Positions 22,592 through 31,099 of a stretch of 64,000 nt of DNA are shown here, piece by piece (position 1 is the first letter of the stretch; each line of letters begins with the position of its first letter). This DNA is from Microbacterium esteraromaticum (GTDB lineage: Bacteria > Actinomycetota > Actinomycetes > Actinomycetales > Microbacteriaceae), in the NCBI RefSeq assembly GCF_900163815.1, contig NZ_FUKO01000009.1, positions 56,912 to 120,911 of the forward strand, in the 5' to 3' direction. The notes below the pieces were generated by a model. That model was not told the origin of the DNA. It was given only the letters and a program-made list of their open reading frames with translations, and did no database searches. The translations under genes were made by a program, and so were the position numbers.

Positions 22592-23526
22592 GTTGTCTCC
22601 CTCAGTTTCTCCGCCGCACGCAGTCGCACCGGGATGGCACGGGGGTTGCGCGCGCGCTCTTCTTCACCGGCGAGTTCGGCGCCCTTGGTGAGCACCTTGA
22701 ATCGCGGTGCGTGCTCGGGAAGCTCGACAGGGAGACCTGCCGGTGCCGTGGAAGCGGATGCTGCAGCGAAAGCCTGCTTCACGAGGCGATCCTCCAGCGA
22801 CTGATACGCCATCACTGCGATGCGCCCGCCGACGGCCAGTGCGTCCATCGCCGAGGGAATGGCATCGGCGAGCACGCTCAGTTCCGAGTTGACTTCGATG
22901 CGCAGCGCCTGGAACACGCGCTTGGCCGGGTGTCCCGCACGCTGCACGGCCGCGGGAGTCGCCGCGATGAGCAGATCGACGAGTTCACCGGAGCGGGTGA
23001 GCGGATGCTGCGCCCGCGCCTCGATGATGAAGCGGGCGTAGCGACCGGCGAGCTTCTCCTCGCCGAAGCGCTCGAAGATGCGCCGCAGCTGGCCCTCGCT
23101 GTACTCGGCGAGGATGGTCGCGGCGGTGCGGCCCTTCGTCTGGTCCATGCGCATGTCCAGCGGCGCGTCCTTGGAGTATGCGAAGCCGCGCTCGGCGTCA
23201 TCGAGCTGCAGCGAGGAGACGCCGAGGTCGAACAGGATCGCGGAGGCTCCCTGCGCGTGCAGACCGATTTCGTCATAGACGGTGTGCACGAGCGAGATGC
23301 GATCGGCAAAGGGAGCGAGTCGTTCCCCTGCGATACTGAGGGCGTCGGTGTCGCGGTCGAGTCCGATCAAGCGAATGTTCGGGAATCGCTCCAGGAAGGC
23401 CTCGGAGTGGCCGCCCATGCCAAGGGTGGCATCGACGAGCACGGCGCCGTCGTGCTGCAGTGCGGGAGCGAGCAGTTCGATGCAGCGTTCCAGGAAAACG
23501 GGGGTGTGGATGTCGCGGAGACTCAT
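22588..23526 (-). CDS. rsmH: 16S rRNA (cytosine1402-N4)-methyltransferase
   Basis: A SAM-dependent methyltransferase that modifies C1402 in the ribosomal P site, 312 residues. Motifs include [34 protein letters not shown] (SAM loop), [21 protein letters not shown] and DAPLDMRMD. It is the second gene of the dcw cluster, after mraZ, as in most bacteria. Confidence 0.97.
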   Translation of the reverse strand: MSLRDIHTPVFLERCIELLAPALQHDGAVLVDATLGMGGHSEAFLERFPNIRLIGLDRDTDALSIAGERLAPFADRISLVHTVYDEIGLHAQGASAILFDLGVSSLQLDDAERGFAYSKDAPLDMRMDQTKGRTAATILAEYSEGQLRRIFERFGEEKLAGRYARFIIEARAQHPLTRSGELVDLLIAATPAAVQRAGHPAKRVFQALRIEVNSELSVLADAIPSAMDALAVGGRIAVMAYQSLEDRLVKQAFAAASASTAPAGLPVELPEHAPRFKVLTKGAELAGEEERARNPRAIPVRLRAAEKLRETT

Positions 23527-23623
23527 GATCTTCTTCCCGTGACCTCCGGCTCTGATTCCTCTCCGCTCGACCCGGCACCGGGGAAGTGTGTCGGGGCGGA
23601 GCGGCGAGGCATCACAGCCGTGG

Positions 23624-24055
23624 TCAGAACAAGCCGGGAATCACCTCCTGTTCCAAATCGGCGTAGGACTCTTCGTTGTTTTCGAGATAGGCGTTCCATG
23701 CGGCCGCGTCCCAGATCTCGGCGTGTGCGCCGACGCCGGTGATGACCAGCTCCTTCTCCAGCCCTGCATATTGACGCAGGTGCGCCGGAATGGTGATGCG
23801 GTTCTGGCTGTCGGGCATCTCGGCGCTGGCGCCCGAGAGGAACATGCGCAGGAAGTCGCGAGCCTGCTTGTTGGAGAGCGGCGCCTGACGGATGCGATCG
23901 TGCAGCTCTTCGAACTCCGTGGTGCTGAAGACGTAGAGGCAGCGCTCTTGGCCGCGGGTGACGACGATTCCGCCGGCGAGGTCCTCACGAAACTTCGCAG
24001 GAAGGATGACTCGCCCTTTGTCATCGAGCTTTGGCGTGTGCGTCCCCAACAACAC
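23624..24055 (-). CDS. mraZ: Transcriptional regulator MraZ
   Basis: An AbrB-like double-domain DNA-binding protein of 143 residues that heads and regulates the dcw operon. Both half-domains are visible: [20 protein letters not shown] near residue 3 and [21 protein letters not shown] near residue 79. The start is GTG at 24055, 9 bases after a GGGGG Shine-Dalgarno. Three direct repeats just upstream (24095-24119) match the expected operator, so autorepression is likely. Confidence 0.96.
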   Translation of the reverse strand: MLLGTHTPKLDDKGRVILPAKFREDLAGGIVVTRGQERCLYVFSTTEFEELHDRIRQAPLSNKQARDFLRMFLSGASAEMPDSQNRITIPAHLRQYAGLEKELVITGVGAHAEIWDAAAWNAYLENNEESYADLEQEVIPGLF

Positions 24056-24094
24056 CGGTCATCACCCCCTTTACGTCCGGCCAACCGAGGTGCG

Positions 24095-24119
24095 CACCAC
24101 TTTACTCCACTTCCCCCCA
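24095..24119 (-). promoter_or_regulatory. MraZ operator: three TGGNG repeats with 10-bp period
   Basis: On the minus strand TGGGG, TGGAG and TGGTG are each separated by exactly 5 bases, 40-64 bases upstream of the mraZ start. This matches the known MraZ-box layout of phased TGGGN repeats. Confidence 0.75.
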
Positions 24120-24170
24120 CTTTCCTACGATAGATCGCCACCGTTCTGCATGCTCTGCTATTACAGGTGC

Positions 24171-24202
24171 AAAAACCCCCGTGATCACGCTGATCACGGG
24201 GG
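24171..24202 (-). terminator. Intrinsic terminator (distal) of the DUF3040 gene
   Basis: A perfect 12-bp stem (24176-24187 with 24191-24202), 3-base loop, followed on the minus strand by five Ts. It separates the DUF3040 gene from the mraZ promoter. Confidence 0.85.
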
Positions 24203-24237
24203 TGGAGAAGGGTGGAGGAAAAATGCGCCTGGAATGC

Positions 24238-24269
24238 AAAAAAGTCCGGATGCACAGCATCCGGACTTT
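24238..24269 (-). terminator. Intrinsic terminator (proximal) of the DUF3040 gene
   Basis: A perfect 13-bp stem (24241-24253 with 24257-24269), 3-base loop, followed on the minus strand by a run of six Ts. It lies 35 bases after the DUF3040 stop. Confidence 0.88.
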
Positions 24270-24304
24270 CAGAACCCTACGTCGGCGAGCGTCCGCTCAC
24301 CAGG

Positions 24305-24700
24305 TCAGCGCTCTTCCTGCCGTCGATCCCATCGGTCGTTCATCCGATCCATGAAAGAGGAGTCACGAGGCTTCGGACTGTGCGGCGTGCGCTGCGTCGT
24401 CTCACCAGGCGACGTGCGGCGAACGGGAGTGAAGGCGAGCATCGCACCACCGAGCATCGCGAGGAACGCGACGACGCCGATGATGACGCTTCCGGCCGCT
24501 CCGAGATCGTCACGCGTCGCGACCGCGGCTACCAGACCACCCACACCGACGAGAATCAGCAGCGCGCCATAGACCAGGTTTCGATAGCTGAGCGAACGAT
24601 CGCCAGACGGCGCAGACACCACGTCTGCATCGTGCTGGAGGAGATGGCGTTCCATCTCATCGAGCATGCGTTGCTCTTGTTCAGAAAGAGGCATGTCCAA
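24305..24700 (-). CDS. DUF3040 membrane protein
   Basis: A 131-residue protein that begins MDMPLSEQEQRMLDEMERHLLQHD, the hallmark of DUF3040. Two hydrophobic segments (about 45-65 and 70-92) and a basic, Arg-rich C-terminus follow. The family is restricted to Actinobacteria and its function is unknown. A GAGGGGG Shine-Dalgarno precedes the start and a TAGACT -10 box lies further upstream, so the transcript has a leader. Two strong terminators follow the gene, so it is a monocistronic unit insulated from the dcw operon. Confidence 0.9.
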   Translation of the reverse strand: MDMPLSEQEQRMLDEMERHLLQHDADVVSAPSGDRSLSYRNLVYGALLILVGVGGLVAAVATRDDLGAAGSVIIGVVAFLAMLGGAMLAFTPVRRTSPGETTQRTPHSPKPRDSSFMDRMNDRWDRRQEER

Positions 24701-24776
24701 CCCCCTCGGTTCGGTTCACCCAGTCTACCCGTGTGCGCGGCACGGGGCTAGCCGCACGGTGGCAGATTCCTGCATC

Positions 24777-24782
24777 TAGGCT
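24777..24782 (+). promoter_or_regulatory. Leaderless -10 box of the polyprenyl synthase gene
   Basis: TAGGCT ends 7 bases before the GTG start at 24790, with no Shine-Dalgarno sequence. Confidence 0.55.
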
Positions 24783-24789
24783 GGGAATC

Positions 24790-25866
24790 GTGTCATCCCC
24801 TTCGCTGACGGATGCGGTCGCCGCCCGTCTGGACCTCTTTCTCGACCGAATTCGCGCGAGCAGCGATGAATACGGGCCGGACGCCGTTCTGTTCCTCGAC
24901 GCGGCAGCCGACACACTGTCCGGTGGAAAGAGATTGCGAGCGCGGTTCTGCCATGCCGGATGGCGTTCCGCTTCGCCACTGGGCGACGAGCCCGGCGACG
25001 CCCTGTGGGGGCTGTGCGCGGCACTCGAAGTATTCCAGTCCGCAGCGCTGGTGCACGACGACATCATCGACAACTCCGACACGCGCCGCGGGCGACCCGC
25101 ATCGCACCGCGCACTGGAGGCCGCGCATCGCCGCGCCAGTTGGCACGGCGATGCCGAGGCTTTCGGCAGATCGGCGGCGGTACTGCTGGGCGACCTCCTC
25201 GTCGCCTGGAGCGATGACCTGCTGGAAGAGGCGCTCTTCGAGCATCCGCAGGCCCCACCCACCCGCGCCGAGTACGCCCGGATGCGACGCGACGTCACCG
25301 TCGGGCAGATGCTCGACATCGCAGAGGAGTCCGCATGGAGCGTGAGCCCACCGGCGGCGCTTCTCGAACGCGCTCTGCGCGTCGCCTCACTCAAATCCGC
25401 GCGTTACAGCATCGAGGAGCCGCTGGTGCTCGGCGCGACCCTGGCCGGGGCGGATGCTGCGCAACTCGCGGCCCTGCGCGCCTTCGGCCATCCGGTCGGG
25501 ATGGCGTTCCAGCTGCGCGATGATGTGCTCGGTGTCTTCGGCGACCCGGCCGTCACCGGAAAGCCGGCCGGCGATGACCTGCGCGAGGGAAAGCGCACGG
25601 CGCTGATCGCCATCGCGCGGGAGCGGCTGGAACCCGCGATGCGGACCGAACTGGATGCCAGAATCGGCGATGCCGACCTCTCTGGATCGGCGGTCGAGTC
25701 GCTGCAGCAGCTCATCGAGGGCACCGGTGCGGTGACGACGGTCGAGGAGATGATCGCCGCCTACACCGTGCAGGCAGAGCAGGCACTGCGCACGGCGGGA
25801 CTGGAACCCGCTGTCACCGCCGAGTTGCAGCAGCTGGCGGCGGCCGCGGTGTCGCGCTCGGCCTGA
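24790..25866 (+). CDS. Polyprenyl (geranylgeranyl-type) diphosphate synthase
   Basis: A 358-residue trans-isoprenyl diphosphate synthase that condenses IPP with allylic diphosphates. The first Asp-rich motif is LVHDDIIDNSDTRRG and the second reads LRDDVLGVFGDP, as in actinobacterial IdsA/GrcC enzymes that make C15-C20 or longer chains. The lysine block GKRLRARF is near the N-terminus. Product length cannot be fixed by eye. GTG 24790 is chosen because of the -10 box seven bases upstream. It could supply carotenoid, menaquinone or wall-lipid precursors. Confidence 0.9.
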   Translation: MSSPSLTDAVAARLDLFLDRIRASSDEYGPDAVLFLDAAADTLSGGKRLRARFCHAGWRSASPLGDEPGDALWGLCAALEVFQSAALVHDDIIDNSDTRRGRPASHRALEAAHRRASWHGDAEAFGRSAAVLLGDLLVAWSDDLLEEALFEHPQAPPTRAEYARMRRDVTVGQMLDIAEESAWSVSPPAALLERALRVASLKSARYSIEEPLVLGATLAGADAAQLAALRAFGHPVGMAFQLRDDVLGVFGDPAVTGKPAGDDLREGKRTALIAIARERLEPAMRTELDARIGDADLSGSAVESLQQLIEGTGAVTTVEEMIAAYTVQAEQALRTAGLEPAVTAELQQLAAAAVSRSA

Positions 25867-25906
25867 CCGGCGCTGTTCGCAGCCGTCTGCGTGCCGATGG
25901 CGCAGA

Positions 25907-26254
25907 TCAGGCGAGCGTGCGCGCGACGCGACGCACTTCGCTCTTGTGCCCGGCGAGGAGCGCGTCGATCGGCGCGCGTCCGAGCGACTCCTCTTCCTGC
26001 AGCATCCAGTCGATGGCCTCATCATCTGAGAAGCCCGCATCCTGAAGCACGATCACGGTGCCGCGCAGCGACGTCAGCGGTCGTCCGTCGACGATGAAGA
26101 TCGCGGGCACTGCGAAGGCCCCATTGCGACGGGAGCCGATGAGGTAGCGCTCATCGAGGAGGCGGCGCACACGACCGGGTGTCTCGTCGAGGACCTCGAC
26201 CAGATCAGGAATCGTCAGCCAGGCGGAGGTTTCGGAGGCATTGTCAGACACCAC
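25907..26254 (-). CDS. Rv2175c-family winged-helix DNA-binding protein
   Basis: A 115-residue protein matching the mycobacterial Rv2175c family: an N-terminal winged HTH (WLTIPDLVEVLDETPGRVRRLLDERYL) and a conserved C-terminal region (PALFIVDG-like FIVDGRPLTSLRGTVIVLQDAGFSDDEAIDWML). In M. tuberculosis the protein is a substrate of the kinase PknL. It lies next to the polyprenyl synthase as in mycobacteria, and here pknB is 1.5 kb away. It is divergent from the LysM gene. Confidence 0.88.
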   Translation of the reverse strand: MVSDNASETSAWLTIPDLVEVLDETPGRVRRLLDERYLIGSRRNGAFAVPAIFIVDGRPLTSLRGTVIVLQDAGFSDDEAIDWMLQEEESLGRAPIDALLAGHKSEVRRVARTLA

Positions 26255-26321
26255 TCCACTATCTCACCTGCGGCCAGTCCGAACCCCATCGGGCGCCCAA
26301 ATCACATTGGTCACAGCAGCA

Positions 26322-26351
26322 ACTTCCGTTTACTTCTGTTGACTTCCATAT
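26322..26351 (+). promoter_or_regulatory. Three helically phased direct repeats before the LysM gene
   Basis: ACTTCCGTTT, ACTTCTGTTG and ACTTCCATAT follow each other at exactly 10 bases, 45-75 bases upstream of the start. The spacing suggests an activator or repressor site. The regulator is unknown. Confidence 0.5.
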
Positions 26352-26396
26352 CCAACCGTGTCAGCGTGTCTTGAGCACCAAAGGGGAACGACTGAT

Positions 26397-27644
26397 ATGA
26401 GCAATCGCACCAAGCGATCAAGAACGATGCGATTCACGACGCCGGCTGCGGTGATCGGCACTCTTGCCGCGGTTCTCACTGCAGCACCGGCAGATGCTGA
26501 CGAGCGTGTGAGGGCGATGCCGGATGCAGGGCATGCGGCCACCGCGCTCTCTCCACTCACTGCAGCGCCGCTGACGCAGCGCAGCACCAGTGCGGCGCAT
26601 CTTCCGAGCACCGCCCAGCCCAGCACCGCACGCCAGACGACCTACACGATCAAGCCGGGCGACACCGTATCGTCGATCGCCGCGCGGCACGGACTTCCCA
26701 CCGCAGACGTACTGGCTTTGAACGGCCTCGGCTGGCGCTCGGTGATCTACCCCGGTCAGAAGCTGCGGCTCTCGGCGAAAGCGCAGCCGGCTGCGCCCAA
26801 GCCCGCGCCGAAGGCGACCGCGGCGAAGCCGGCGCCCAAGCCCGCAGCCCCCGCAGCGACGCACACCGTGGTCCGCGGCGACACCGTCTACGCGATCGCA
26901 GCGAAGTACCGCACCACCGTCGCCAGCATCATCGCCGCGAACGGCCTCGGCAGCTCCGCCATCATCTACCCCGGCCAGAAGCTCCGCGTGGGCGCGGCCT
27001 CGGCCAAGCCCGCGGCGAAACCGGCACCGCAGCACGCCCCCAAGCCTGCTCCCGCTCCCGCGGCGAAGCCGAAAGCGCACACAGTCGCGCTCGGCGACAC
27101 GCTCTTCTCGATCGCGCAGCGCTACGACATCACCGTCGCTGTTCTGCTCAGTGCCAATGGGCTCGCCAGTGGCAGCATCATCTATCCGGGTCAGGCGCTG
27201 CTGCTGGCCCCGCCGGTTCTTGCCCAGCGCTCGGCCACTCTGGATACCGCACAGCGCGCGCATGCCGTGCACATCATCAACGTGGGCCGCGAACTCGGCG
27301 TGCCCGACCACGGCATCGCGATCGCCCTGGCAACGGCGATGGTGGAGTCCTCCATGCGCAACCTCGACTACGGCGACCGCGACTCGCTCGGCTTGTTCCA
27401 GCAGCGCCCCAGCCAGGGCTGGGGAACCGCAGCCCAGATTCTGGATGCTGATCGCAGCATCCGAGTCTTCTACGGCGGTCCGAAGGATCCGAACGGCGCG
27501 AACAGTCGTGGACTGCTGGACATCTCGGGCTGGCAGAGTCGCACCTTCACCGCGGCTGCGCAGGCCGTGCAGATCTCGGCCTACCCGGATCGCTACGGTC
27601 AGTGGGAGACGCAGGCGCACCAGTGGGTCGCAACACTGCGATGA
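26397..27644 (+). CDS. Secreted protein with three LysM repeats and a lysozyme-like C-terminal domain
   Basis: A 415-residue exported wall-binding protein. A basic N-terminus and hydrophobic stretch (about 12-33, ending APADA) form the signal peptide. Three LysM domains lie near 81-125, 155-198 and 227-270, joined by Ala/Pro/Lys linkers; each has the GDT and YPGQ hallmarks. The C-terminal region (about 280-415) contains IALATAMVESSMRNLDYGDRDSLGLFQQRPSQGWG, a layout like goose-type lysozyme or transglycosylase folds with a likely catalytic Glu in MVESS. Enzyme activity is inferred. ATG 26397 has an AAGGGGA Shine-Dalgarno. It is probably coexpressed with, or adjacent to, the wall-sensing kinase pknB. 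Confidence 0.88.
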   Translation: MSNRTKRSRTMRFTTPAAVIGTLAAVLTAAPADADERVRAMPDAGHAATALSPLTAAPLTQRSTSAAHLPSTAQPSTARQTTYTIKPGDTVSSIAARHGLPTADVLALNGLGWRSVIYPGQKLRLSAKAQPAAPKPAPKATAAKPAPKPAAPAATHTVVRGDTVYAIAAKYRTTVASIIAANGLGSSAIIYPGQKLRVGAASAKPAAKPAPQHAPKPAPAPAAKPKAHTVALGDTLFSIAQRYDITVAVLLSANGLASGSIIYPGQALLLAPPVLAQRSATLDTAQRAHAVHIINVGRELGVPDHGIAIALATAMVESSMRNLDYGDRDSLGLFQQRPSQGWGTAAQILDADRSIRVFYGGPKDPNGANSRGLLDISGWQSRTFTAAAQAVQISAYPDRYGQWETQAHQWVATLR

Positions 27645-27714
27645 CACGCCAGTCGTCACCGGATCGAAACACGGCAGAGGTGCGCCGTTGCCACGGCCCG
27701 GGCTCGGTTATTCA

Positions 27715-27720
27715 TAGACT
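27715..27720 (+). promoter_or_regulatory. Leaderless -10 box of pknB
   Basis: TAGACT ends 6 bases before the GTG start at 27727. Confidence 0.55.
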
Positions 27721-27726
27721 CGTTCT

Positions 27727-29667
27727 GTGAGTACACCGCAGGCCGACCCCCTCATCGGGCGGCTTGTCGACGGTCGATACCGGGTGCGGGCGCGCATCGC
27801 ACGGGGAGGCATGGCGACCGTCTACGTCGCCACCGACATGCGCCTGGAGCGGCGCATCGCGCTGAAGGTCATGCATGCTCACCTCAGCGATGACACGGCA
27901 TTCCAGAGCCGATTCATCCAGGAGGCGCGGGCAGCAGCCCGCCTGGCCGACCCGCACGTGGTGAATGTGTTCGATCAGGGGCAGGACGGAGAACTCGCCT
28001 ACCTCGTGATGGAGTACCTCCCAGGAATCACGCTGCGCGAGCTCATGCGTGAGCAGAAGCGACTCACGATCCCGCAGACCATCACGATCATGGATGCGAT
28101 CCTGTCGGGGTTGGCGGCAGCGCACCGCGCGGGGATCGTGCACCGCGATGTGAAGCCGGAGAACGTGCTGCTCGCCGAGGACGGCCGCATCAAGATCGGC
28201 GACTTCGGACTCGCGCGCGCGACAACGGCGAACACGGCCACCGGTGCGCAGCTGCTGGGCACCATCGCGTACCTGGCCCCCGAGCTCGTCACCCGCGGAA
28301 CGGCCGACGCGCGCAGCGATATCTACGCTCTCGGCATCATGCTCTACGAGATGCTCGTCGGCGAACAGCCGTACAAGGGCGAGCAGCCGATGCAGATCGC
28401 CTTCCAGCACGCCACCGAGCAGGTGCCGCGCCCCAGTGTGCGCAATCCGGCCGTGCCGGAGCCACTGGACGAACTCGTGCTGTGGGCGACCGAGAAGTCG
28501 CCGGACGAGCGACCGCTGGACGCGCAGGCCATGCTCGACCGGTTGCGCGAGATCGAGCGCGAGTTGGGTGTGACGCCGGTGCAGACCGCGACGACGGCTC
28601 CGATCCGCGAACACGACTCCGGCGCGGTCACCAAGATCCTTCCCGGTCTCCCCTCGACGGTGAATCCGACCCCAGAGGTCGCGGAGTCGGCAGACAACGC
28701 CACTCGACTGCGCCGCCGCACCGCGCGTCGACGCGCGCGGGGAGCGTTCCTGCTGTCACTCGTGCTCCTGCTGGCTGTCGCCGCCGGCGGTGTCGGCTGG
28801 TGGTTCGGCTCCGGCCCCGGCTCGCTCATCGCGGTCCCCCAGGTCGTCGGAATGCCCTATGCGGATGCCGCGGCATCCGTCACCGAGGAGGGCCTGGTTC
28901 CCGACCGTTCGGAACGCGCATCGGTCGATGTCGACGAGGGCGACGTGATCGAGTCCACACCGGGCGAAGGCGAACGGGTCGAGCGCGACAGCACCGTCAC
29001 GCTCGTCGTGTCGTCGGGACCCGCGCTGCACTCACTGGCGAAGCTCAGCGGAAGCAGCGAGCAGGATGTGCGCGACGTTCTCACAGCGAACAAGGTCAAC
29101 GTCGAGGACGACGCCGAGCTGTACTTCGCACCGCTGGACAAGGGCCTCGTCCTGAATGTGCGGATCACTCCCCGGGCCGGCGGCGATCCCTATCCCTGCG
29201 GCGAAGGCTGCGATGTCTTCGAAGACGACACGGCACTGATCCAGGTGTCACTCGGACCGCTCCCCGACGTCACCGGCAAACCGCTCGACGACGCGCTGCG
29301 GACGCTGAAAGACGCTGGCCTCAAGGTCGCCGACGACCGACCGGAGTCATGGAGCGACTCGATCGAAAAGGGCTCCGTCATCTCGCAGACCACCGAGCGC
29401 CCGGGTGGGGGCAGCTGGCGGCAGGGTGACACGGTGACCCTGACGGTCTCGAAGGGCCCTCAGCTGTTCGCCGTGCCCGACGTCGCCGATCTCACCCGAG
29501 ACGAGGCCGTCGCGAAGCTCAAGGATGCCGGTTTCGCCGTGGACTTCGCGCCGTTCTGGAACGGCGTACCCAACGGGCTCACCAAAGCGCAGAGCACAGA
29601 CCCCGAGCAGGGTGCGATGCGTCGCCAGGGCACCGAGATCTATATCGTCCTGAACGTCAGCGGCTGA
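27727..29667 (+). CDS. pknB: PASTA-domain serine/threonine protein kinase
   Basis: A 646-residue membrane sensor kinase that reads muropeptides/lipid II outside and phosphorylates division and metabolic proteins inside (GarA is a classic substrate, encoded at 42.1 kb). Kinase domain 18-280: glycine loop IARGGMATVY, Lys47, HRDVKPEN (Asp141), DFG at 159-161, Thr-rich activation loop TTANTATGAQLLGT. A basic juxtamembrane region precedes a TM at about 341-361, then four PASTA repeats. PASTA 2 is divergent and carries a Cys pair (491 and 495). It starts with GTG. It is not in the usual pbpA-rodA-pknAB operon, so it may be an additional copy; the rest of the genome would decide. Confidence 0.95.
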   Translation: MSTPQADPLIGRLVDGRYRVRARIARGGMATVYVATDMRLERRIALKVMHAHLSDDTAFQSRFIQEARAAARLADPHVVNVFDQGQDGELAYLVMEYLPGITLRELMREQKRLTIPQTITIMDAILSGLAAAHRAGIVHRDVKPENVLLAEDGRIKIGDFGLARATTANTATGAQLLGTIAYLAPELVTRGTADARSDIYALGIMLYEMLVGEQPYKGEQPMQIAFQHATEQVPRPSVRNPAVPEPLDELVLWATEKSPDERPLDAQAMLDRLREIERELGVTPVQTATTAPIREHDSGAVTKILPGLPSTVNPTPEVAESADNATRLRRRTARRRARGAFLLSLVLLLAVAAGGVGWWFGSGPGSLIAVPQVVGMPYADAAASVTEEGLVPDRSERASVDVDEGDVIESTPGEGERVERDSTVTLVVSSGPALHSLAKLSGSSEQDVRDVLTANKVNVEDDAELYFAPLDKGLVLNVRITPRAGGDPYPCGEGCDVFEDDTALIQVSLGPLPDVTGKPLDDALRTLKDAGLKVADDRPESWSDSIEKGSVISQTTERPGGGSWRQGDTVTLTVSKGPQLFAVPDVADLTRDEAVAKLKDAGFAVDFAPFWNGVPNGLTKAQSTDPEQGAMRRQGTEIYIVLNVSG

Positions 29668-29707
29668 CTTCGCGTCGCATCCGCTTGCGCAGGGCGCCCG
29701 GCGAGCG

Positions 29708-31045
29708 TCAGCGCTTCTCGAGCTCTTCCGCAACCAGGAACGCCAACTCGAGCGACTGCATGTGGTTCAGCCGCGGGTCGCACAGACTCTCGTAGCGCGT
29801 GGCGAGCCCCGCCTCGTCGATCTGCTCCGAGCCGCCCAGGCACTCGGTGACATCGTCACCGGTGAGCTCGACATGGATGCCGCCGGGGAACGTGCCCACA
29901 GCGCGGTGCGCCTCGAAGAAGCCGCGCACCTCGTCGACGACGTCATCGAAGCGACGGGTCTTGTAGCCGGTGGGCGTGGTGATGCCGTTGCCGTGCATCG
30001 GGTCGGTCACCCAGAGCGGGCTGGCGCCGGCATCCTTCACGGCTTCGAGCAGCGGTGGCAGTGCCTCGCGAATCTTCTCCGCACCCATGCGCGTGATGAA
30101 GGTGAGGCGTCCCGGCTCGCGGTTCGGGTCGAGCTTGTCGATCAGAGCCAGTGCGGTCTCGGGCGTGGTCGTGGGTCCGAGCTTGACCCCGATGGGGTTG
30201 CGGATGCGAGAGAAGTAGTCGACGTGCGCGCCGTCGAGGTCGCGGGTGCGCTCCCCGATCCAGAGGAAGTGGGCCGAAGTGTTGTACGGCGTGTCCGTGC
30301 GGGAGTCGATGCGGGTCATCGGGCTCTCGTAGTCCATCAGCAGACCCTCGTGCCCGGTGAAGAACTCGACCCGCTTGAGCTCGTCGAAGTCCGCACCCGC
30401 CGCCTCCATGAACTTGATGGCACGGTCGATCTCAGCGGCCATCCGCTCGTAGCGCTGGTTGGCGGGGTTCTGCGCGAAGCCCTTGTTCCAGGAGTGCACC
30501 TCGCGGAGGTCGGCGAAGCCCCCCTGTGTGAACGCGCGGATGAGGTTGAGCGTGGAAGCCGCCGTGTGGTACCCCTGCAGCAGCCGACCCGGGTCGGCCT
30601 GACGCGAGCCCTCGGTGAAGTCGTAGCCGTTGACGATGTCGCCGCGGTACGCGGGCAGGGTGACGTCACCGCGCGTCTCGGTGTCACTGGAGCGGGGCTT
30701 CGCGAACTGGCCGGCCATCCGCCCCATCTTCACGATCGGCATCGACGCGCCGTAGGTCAGCACGACCGCCATCTGCAGCACCGTCTTGATGCGGTTGCGG
30801 ATCTGCTCGGCCGTCGCACCGGCGAAGGTCTCCGCACAGTCGCCGCCCTGCAGCAGGAAGGCATTGCCGGATGCCGCCCGTGCGAGCCGCGCGCGCAGGT
30901 TGTCGACCTCGCCGGCGAACACCAGCGGAGGAAGCGCGGAGATCTGCGAAGAGACATCAGCCACCCGATCGGCGTCCAGCCACTGCGGCTGCTGCTTGAT
31001 CGGAAGAGTGCGCCACACATCGAGGCCAGAGTGGGAGGGAAGCAT
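29708..31045 (-). CDS. Class II 3-deoxy-7-phosphoheptulonate synthase
   Basis: Condenses phosphoenolpyruvate with erythrose 4-phosphate, the first step of the shikimate pathway. The 445 residues match the plant-like class II family: LQGGDCAETFAGA, KMGRMAGQFAKPRSS, YRGDIVNG, FTGHEGLLMDYE, GERTRDLDGAHVDYFSRIRNPIGVK and WVTDPMHGNGI. A TAAGCT -10 box six bases before the ATG suggests a leaderless transcript. It is convergent with pknB. Confidence 0.96.
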   Translation of the reverse strand: MLPSHSGLDVWRTLPIKQQPQWLDADRVADVSSQISALPPLVFAGEVDNLRARLARAASGNAFLLQGGDCAETFAGATAEQIRNRIKTVLQMAVVLTYGASMPIVKMGRMAGQFAKPRSSDTETRGDVTLPAYRGDIVNGYDFTEGSRQADPGRLLQGYHTAASTLNLIRAFTQGGFADLREVHSWNKGFAQNPANQRYERMAAEIDRAIKFMEAAGADFDELKRVEFFTGHEGLLMDYESPMTRIDSRTDTPYNTSAHFLWIGERTRDLDGAHVDYFSRIRNPIGVKLGPTTTPETALALIDKLDPNREPGRLTFITRMGAEKIREALPPLLEAVKDAGASPLWVTDPMHGNGITTPTGYKTRRFDDVVDEVRGFFEAHRAVGTFPGGIHVELTGDDVTECLGGSEQIDEAGLATRYESLCDPRLNHMQSLELAFLVAEELEKR

Positions 31046-31051
31046 TCCCCC

Positions 31052-31057
31052 AGCTTA
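31052..31057 (-). promoter_or_regulatory. Leaderless -10 box of the DAHP synthase gene
   Basis: TAAGCT on the minus strand ends 6 bases before the ATG at 31045. Confidence 0.55.
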
Positions 31058-31099
31058 GTAGGCGCGCACAGGCCGCAATCGCGCTGTGACGGGCGGCGA

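Noticed and set aside
26255..26396. A c-di-AMP (ydaO) riboswitch before the LysM gene, common for actinobacterial wall hydrolases
   Set aside because: The leader is short and none of the conserved riboswitch segments are visible; phased direct repeats are seen instead.
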